Of a stretch of DNA of 64,000 nt, positions 58,681 through 64,000 are shown one piece after another. The position numbers and the translations under genes were made by a program. Under the pieces are notes generated by a model, which made no database searches, had not been told where the DNA came from, and saw only the letters and a program-made list of their open reading frames with translations. Source of the stretch: Cycas panzhihuaensis. Taxonomy: Eukaryota > Cycadophyta. Where the stretch lies: contig CM041465.1 of assembly GCA_023213395.1 (NCBI GenBank), positions 203,181,741 to 203,245,740 on the forward strand. Reading direction: 5' to 3'. How positions within the stretch are numbered: position 1 is the stretch's first letter; every line of letters begins with the position of its first letter.

Positions 58681-60010
58681 TGTTAATTTTTTCTATCCTT
58701 TTCTTTTCTTTATCTACATTTATCTATATATATCTCTACAAAGACAATAGTGCACCATTCAAACAAGAAGACGTTGCAGCTGGAAGAAAAGTTGTAACTA
58801 CAAGTAGAAGAGAGTTGCAACTGAATTAAGAAAAAGACTTGAAACATCCGGAATAAAAAATCAAAGAGTTCTAGAGACAAATCCAAAAGGATTTATGGGC
58901 TTTTTTTTTTGTTTAAAAATAAACAGAATGATGCAGTTTATTCTTATGATACCAAACTTAAAATCTTATGAGTTTATTCAAAATAAGGAAAGATAACAAA
59001 AGTATTGAGTTTTTTTCAGTTGAAAAAGAATAATCTTCATATAATATGTATATCATAGAAGAGATATTTCAAAAAATTTATATTTATATAGAGAAGCATG
59101 AAAAATCTGGTGATTCAATTGAGCCACAAATGAAAACAGAAAATTTTTCAAATATTGAAGAAAGTATATCAAATAAATAAAATGTATATATATTTGTATC
59201 TGAAATCTTTTAAATGTATAGGAGAAGATATATCAAAGAAATAAGAAAATATATGTTTAAATCTAAATAAAATGAAGAACCTGGTAATGCAGTTATGGTG
59301 GATTTGAAGAAAATTGACTTTAGATTCTTCCAGTATACAGATCTGCTATAATATAACTTCTCCAAAAAGCTTGTTAGGTTGAATATGCACCAAATTTTTC
59401 AGAGATTTGAGAGAAAAACGTGAATAAATGGATCAAATATGCCAAAAATAGTCAAATATATGATAAAATATGTATATCTAGAGTAAATATTACATAGATC
59501 TAGAGAAAATATTATAAATCTGAAGAAAAACTTAAATATATAAGCAAAATAAACTAGAAAATGGTCAAATATTTGATAAAAATATGTAGATCTAAAGAAT
59601 ATATAGCATAGATCTAGAGAAAAGTTGAATAAATATTTATTACAGCTGTGCTCCTGCACAGATTTGAAAAAATATAAAATAAATAGACAAAAATAAGCTA
59701 GAAAATAGTCAAATATTTGATTAAAAATATGTAAAACTTATTAATAAAACCTTCATAGAGTGATAAAATCCTAAAGACTTATTGATTATAGCTATGCTCC
59801 TGCACATATCTGAAATATATTTGTTATTTCACAAGTATAACTCAAGAATAATCAGATCTTTAATAAAAAAATACAAGAAAGTATTAATAAACTTTGTAGA
59901 AGATAAATATAACTAATATTTGCTTGCTATGAGTAGATATGTTGTAGATGCTAATAAATATTCTTTCTTCTAAAAAAACCTTAAATGAAGGTGCAACAAC
60001 CTAGTAATCT
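58681..60010. repeat. AT-rich repeat region in element H leader
   Basis: Degenerate tandem repeats with unit about 115-150 bp. GTCAAATAT-TGAT-AAA-TATGTA occurs near 59451, 59567 and 59708. GCT-TGCTCCTGCACA-AT-TGAA occurs near 59645 and 59793, 148 bp apart. ATCTAGAGAAAATATT-type phrases lie between. Minus-strand frame 59399-59659 arises from this repeat and is not a gene. Confidence 0.6.
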
Positions 60011-60066
60011 ATGCTCTGATACCAGATGAAGGAGTTGATGTAGTCCCAAGTAGCTCTGATACTAGA
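60011..60066 (-). other. Element H double primer-binding site
   Basis: On the minus strand the 5' LTR is followed by TAGTATCAGAGC (from 60064) and, 40 bp on, TGGTATCAGAGC (from 60024). Each is preceded by CCTTCATC, as if the LTR end plus primer site had been duplicated. Element E has the same arrangement. Confidence 0.85.
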
Positions 60067-60447
60067 TGAAGGAAAATAAACGATGGAGAATAGGGCAGAA
60101 CATAAACACATAATCAATACATTGTTACATGAATAAAAAATCATTTATATTCAATTCATTGTTTGATAGAGATCATTACAAATGTCTAAAAGTAGGCAGT
60201 GTCTAAAGACACCAAGGTTGCCCACCCTTCCAAATATATAGTTTGGGGGAGGAGGGAAACTCCTCAACCTCTAAAATTTAAATAACAATAAAATATAACA
60301 TAGCTTAACTTAAATTAAATCAAATCAACTTAAACTTACCTTCTACTTACCTTCACATATGAGCACCCACATGTGTAAATTGATGAGAGTGAGATGTGCA
60401 CTCTTGGTTGAAAGGTGGAAGTGGGATGATGATCATTAACCCCAACA
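60067..60447 (-). repeat. Element H 5' LTR
   Basis: 381 bp, TGAAGGAAAATAAACGATGG to ATTAACCCCAACA (plus orientation). Confidence 0.9.
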
Positions 60448-60453
60448 ATAATA

Positions 60454-61260
60454 ATATGGAGAATTCAAATAAAAGTTATAATAAAGATATATTTAAAAGG
60501 ATTCAAATAAAGGTTGTATTCTTTGCATTACTTAAAGATTGTCTTAAGTTCCTTGATGTGGTCTTTATAGTTTTTAAAGAGCACAATCATGTCATTAAGG
60601 TAAACATCGACTTCATAACCCATGAGATCATGAAATATGTAATGGATAACACTTTTATATATAGCACTAACATTTTTTAGGTCAAAAGGCATGGTTTTAT
60701 AAGTAACAATCCTTGATGGAGTGGTGAAAGTAATTTGTGATGGTCTTTAAGTATGATAAGAATTTGATTATAGCCTAAGAACCTATCCATAAGGGACATG
60801 ACCTTAAATCTAATAGATCAATCAAGAATTTAATCAATGAAGAGTAAAAGGAAGTTGTCCTTAGGGTATTTATCATTGATATCTATAAAACCAATATATA
60901 TCTTTATAAAATAGTTCTTCTTAGTAACTAAAATAATATTTGGCAACCTATTAAGGATAATCATAAACTTAATAAATCTTACCTTCAAGAGTTTCTCAAC
61001 TTTTAATTTAATAGTATCCCAAAATTAAGGTGGATATGTCATTATTATTGGTGCTTAGGCCTAGCTCCTAGAAGGATGGTAATATGATAGACAACCATGC
61101 TAGGGGTGGAGCCCCTTCATGTTTAAATAATCCTATATAAAAATGGAGTAGAATACAATGCAAAGTTTTTTAATTTGTTAGACCTCTTTCGATAAGCAGT
61201 CAGCTCCCACCTTGATGATACAAGGCTCTTTAGTGATATTGAGGTTGAAATTAGTGGTTT
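60454..61260 (-). pseudogene. Element G reverse transcriptase, N-terminal and palm parts
   Basis: Gypsy RT on the minus strand, reading 61.26 kb downward. Pre-RT segment EPCIIKVGADC and DYLNMKGLHPSMVVYHITIL (about 61065-61150). DINDKYPKDNFLLLFIDQIL (about 60845-60900). KVMSLMDRFLGYNQILI (about 60745-60805), the LSFMD-FSGYNQI motif. YKTMPFDLKN (about 60665-60700). VYLNDMIVLFKNYKDHIKEL (about 60560-60615), where the catalytic YVDD is YLND. It ends EYNLYLNP next to element H. Open frames on the plus strand here (60396-60680) are shadows. Confidence 0.87.
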
Positions 61261-62400
61261 TACCAACTAAAAGAGTGGAACTCTTATCAAAGTAAAGAGA
61301 GGCAGGATCAATAAGAGGTTTAGTTGAAGGGGTCTTTTGAGTTTTTGAAGCCAGTAGGGAGGTAGGATAAATATATTTAAAAAAATAATCTTATGATGGT
61401 TGTGGGTAGGGTAAGGGACAAGCTATCAAGGTGCTCTAAGAGGGCTTCATCATTTTTAAATGATTAAGGCTACGTATGACTTAACTAATCATTTAAACAT
61501 CCTTAATTTCCAAACTCTTATTGATGTTATGCCCCTTAGCTTAGAAGTATTAGTTGAATACAAGAGAGATAAAAGGAGGTTCAACTTGATCATCTTTAGA
61601 AAAAATATTAACCATGGAGATTTATTATTGTTTGGATTTATGATAATGATGAACTACTTATACTTCCCCTTGAGGAACAAACTAGAGTTCCCTAAAGAGG
61701 GAGAAGCAAATGACCCCTATCTAGTTAATCAACAATTGATCTAACAACAAGTAATATCTAAAATCTAAGTTAATAATAGTAAACTTAACTATTACAGTTT
61801 TATCCTAAAGGGTAAATAAAAGAGAGACCTTGCCAAGAAGAATTATTTATGTTTTATTGAATCCTTAACATACCTAATTGATAGGTTTGTAGGCAGGCAT
61901 GCCAAGCAGCTCATGCAATCTAAGAGGGAAGGTATTGGTAGTACATCTTCATCCAGAATGACCTTTTAATGGTCCATTAACCACTCATGATATAAATGAT
62001 ATAAATGATCAAGGGATGTTGTGATGCCCATAGTGGTCACCAAGTCATGATGGATCAAAAATAAGAAGAGGTTTACCCAAGTTAGGTTGTTTAATACCAA
62101 TGGAATCAAGAAGGGGTTGAGTTTGCTTAGGGTGTCTCTTAAGTAAATCAAACATAAAAATTCCTATAAATATAGACTCAATCTCCTTAATGATAAATAA
62201 GCCTTTAATCTTAGTAATCTATGGGAGGGAACAATGAAAATCTATTTTAATAAGTGAAAGAGGGATTTTAAGAATTTCTCTAGTTGACTTGGATGAGGAG
62301 CTAGCTTAAAGTTCTTTAATGTATAGGTGTTAATCGCTAAAAGGTTAGTTGTCTCCATTATGTTAATGATTTTGGCTTGGGTATCCTAGTCATCCTTAGG
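61261..62400 (-). pseudogene. Element G gag-pol junction and presumed protease region
   Basis: A protease is expected here. Only weak, frame-shifted segments can be read (for example ASLYFDKSSTLLVGKTTNFN near 61245-61300), so the call rests on position between gag and RT. The plus-strand frame 61460-61744 is antisense and unsupported. Confidence 0.4.
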
Positions 62401-63700
62401 AATGGGCTTTTAGTATATTAACATTTAGTGGGTTTAATAAAGGTGGAACCTTCTTTAGTTTTAGACTCAAAACTAGAGGATTGATCTTCCTCTTTAGTAG
62501 GACCCTTTCCTTTTCATTTGTCTTCAAGGTTGGGAAAAGGATTGAAATAAATTGCCAAGACTTTGTTTAGGTGAGATGATTATTGAATGGATGAAGCGTA
62601 GGTCCTACCAAGCTACTTGAGCTTATTTCACTCTAATCTATCATGGGTATTAGTTTGGTAGTAAGTGCACCAAGGGCCCTTCTTGTTAGGAGAATGAAGG
62701 AGAGCCTTAGATGGCTATTCAAGTTTCTGATCTATAAGATGAATGGTCTTAGAATCCTTTAAAGGTTTAGGAGAAAAAGTTGAAAGCTTAGACATGATAA
62801 AGCACTCCAAAGTATAAAGGGTAGAAGTAAGTCGATCATAGGTCCTATCATCTTGGCTATGCTTAGGTTTAGGAGTAGGCTCCTATATAAGAGTGGAAAA
62901 GGTCTTATTTGACTTCTTGACTCCAAGATAAATCTTAAAATATTCAAGGGATAGGTGCTTATCAATGATACTCTAACAAGTAGTTGGTCCAAGTTTTAGC
63001 ACCTCAAGGTGGGCTTAAGGGTTGAGCACATTGATGAAGTCAAAAAGAAGATCAGAAGCAAAGGGGCATTGGCATGAATGGACCAAGTTTTAAAAATAAT
63101 GAATAAAATCCTAAGAGAACTTATCTACCTCTTATTTCATAAAAAAGAGTACTTTGACCCCCATCTCAAAAGGACAAGTAACATCAAAATAATTAATGAA
63201 TGATTCTACAAATTGTTGGAAGTAATGGGTGGATGCATTTGGCAGCTTGTATAACCATTTTAGGGAATCACTCACTAAGGTTTTAGGGAAGATCTACATC
63301 TTGATATGATCATAAGATAGGTAGTTAATGAATATAAGTGTAAAATCTTATACATGACCAGTCAGATCTTGACTCAACTCACCTCTAACTTGGGGGGTTC
63401 AAATATAAAGGGTGGGAGAGGGTATAAGAGAACCGTTTATAGGAAGGGATTCCTCTTATAATCAATATAAGTCCTCCCTATCATAAAAGAAGAGGAGGAA
63501 GATAGTTGTATACTAGATTAAGGTAAAGGAACCACTCTATATGTGGGTTGACCTTGGGTTGGAGTAGGATTAGCAGCATTTGAAGCACTAGCATAAAAGG
63601 TTAAATCACCATATGGTTGAGTGGGTGGTTGTATGTTGGTGATGCTAGTCTAAGGTTCATGAGAAGTAGGCATGTTGGGTTGTAATGAAGCCTAAGGAAT
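62401..63700 (-). pseudogene. Element G gag
   Basis: Gypsy capsid (retrotransposon gag domain). The minus strand reads PPKLEVS (about 63390), then, after a frame change, KMQIFPKTLVSDSLKWLYKL (about 63245-63310), NASTHYFQQFVESFINYFDV (about 63185-63245), PFEMGVKVLFFMK (about 63145-63180), DFIHYFQNLVHSCQCPFASD in part, then FINVLNP and LEVLKLGPTT. These follow the FPxSLxGxAxxWFxxL and FxxLxxxFxxxF pattern. A Pro/Thr/Gln-rich N-terminal part (PPTQPYGDLTFYASASNAAN) lies near 63570-63640. The frame 62759-62992 is out of phase with it. Confidence 0.82.
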
Positions 63701-64000
63701 ATGGATATTACCTCAAAAAAGAGTGTATTCACCCATGCCTAAATGGGATGCAAAGGATTAACCATAATGCATTCCAAGTTGGGGATCAACTCCCTAAATG
63801 AATTGAGGAGTGAATGTAGTGATGAGCTTGAAAAGGGATGGAATGAGACCAATAGAAGGTGGTTATGTCTATGTGAAAATGGGAGGTGCCTAATTGGTAG
63901 GAATGGATTCTATTTGGATGGAATTAAATAGTATGGAAGCAGGTGTACGAGAGGATGAGGATGCAAGAACCAATTGTGAATGAGTAAGGCATTACCCCCA
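63701..64000 (-). other. Element G upstream part, cut by the window end
   Basis: Continuation toward the gag start and leader of element G; no further domain or LTR recognised before the window ends. The plus-strand frame 63743-63931 has no recognisable domain. Confidence 0.45.

Larger units (their letters stand above)
54979..60447 (-). mobile_element. Element H: second gag-only LTR element of family E/H, nested in gypsy G
   Basis: Minus-strand LTR element of 5469 bp inserted in the RT of element G. LTRs 54979-55372 and 60067-60447 are homologous to each other and to those of element E (shared words ACACATGTG, GTGTCTTTAGACA and GAGGAGTTT). Flanks ATAATA on both sides are consistent with, but do not prove, a target duplication, because the site is low-complexity. 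Polypurine tract TTAAGGGGAAGAA (minus strand, 55373-55385). The only element gene is Gag (55456-56085). Two primer-like sites follow the 5' LTR. Compared with E, about 2.6 kb of additional sequence (57430-60010) lies between primer sites and leader. Confidence 0.88.
53035..64000 (-). mobile_element. Element G: Ty3-gypsy (Tat/Ogre-like) retrotransposon, truncated by the window and split by element H
   Basis: Minus-strand gypsy element with gag (about 62.4-63.6 kb), RT (60.45-61.3 kb, continued at 54.9 kb), RNase H (54.4-54.8 kb) and integrase (53.0-54.2 kb), in the gypsy order RT-RH-INT. RT continues seamlessly across element H: NLYLNP at 60.45 kb is followed by KIKAIIKMPPLATQK at 54.92 kb. 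Motifs such as DYLNMKGLHPSMVVYHITIL before RT resemble the EDMPGLDP-VV-H-L signature of Tat-lineage pol. Its LTRs are not visible: the 5' one lies outside the window, and the 3' one would lie left of element F's insertion point and was not identified. Confidence 0.85.

Noticed and set aside
59399-59659. Minus-strand frame MQEHSCNKYLFNFSLDL with internal repeats
   Set aside because: The repeats in the protein simply mirror the degenerate DNA tandem repeat in the leader of element H.
61460-61744. Plus-strand frame MIKATYDLTNHLNILN
   Set aside because: Antisense to the gypsy pol region of element G; no domain recognised.
1-64000. Search for an intact host gene, tRNA, organelle insert or defence-type operon
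   Set aside because: No frame above about 150 codons, no tRNA cloverleaf noticed, no organelle-like gene sequence; everything interpretable belongs to decayed retroelements.

Overview
This window looks like heterochromatic or intergenic DNA from a large plant nuclear genome, most likely a seed plant. It is about 70% A+T by eye and strongly depleted of CG. It contains no convincing intact host gene, tRNA, rRNA or CRISPR array. What can be recognised is a graveyard of nested plant-type retrotransposons: Ty1-copia elements with plant initiator-Met primer sites, a Ty3-gypsy element of the Tat/Ogre-like type, an L1-type LINE with a plant ORF1 domain (DUF4283), and a gag-only LTR family. Most premature stops fall where a Gln, Arg or Trp codon is expected (CAA/CAG/CGA/TGG to stop). 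That is the pattern of long-term C-to-T decay in methylated, silenced repeats.

Layout. 1-3.7 kb is featureless AT-rich DNA. Element A (3713-8751, minus) is an old copia copy without a recognisable gag and with its integrase core deleted; it has 5-bp target-site duplications TCTTA. Element B (9300-15628, minus) is the youngest copia copy, with 312-bp LTRs, an exact TATCC duplication and a textbook primer site, but its whole reverse transcriptase is deleted. 15.6-20 kb is mostly uninformative. Element C (about 20.0-28.2 kb, minus) is a degraded copia pol/gag. It is split by element D (20941-25118, plus), whose two LTRs differ by a 140-bp tandem duplication that carries the TATA box. A near full-length decayed LINE occupies about 30.8-36.2 kb (plus). 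A fragment resembling the LTR of C follows at 36.6 kb, so the LINE may sit inside the leader of C. A gypsy-type RNase H relic lies at 39.4-39.7 kb among AT-rich tandem repeats.

Element E (41908-45210, plus) and element H (54979-60447, minus) are two members of one unusual family. Their LTRs are related, they share a Gag-like protein of about 210-260 residues, no pol is recognised, and both have two primer-site-like sequences 40-41 bp apart. Unidentified decayed coding sequence lies at 45.2-46.2 kb (plus). Element F (47429-53034, minus) is a copia copy that has also lost its RT core; it sits at the 3' end of gypsy element G. G (minus) runs from 53.0 kb to beyond the right edge and is interrupted in its RT by H.

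Nothing here works as a gene system today. The interest lies in the insertion history, in recurring RT loss, and in the E/H family: its doubled primer site and, in H, about 2.6 kb of extra leader containing antisense coding-like sequence that I could not identify. All identity and length statements are by-eye readings of the sequence; no database search was made.
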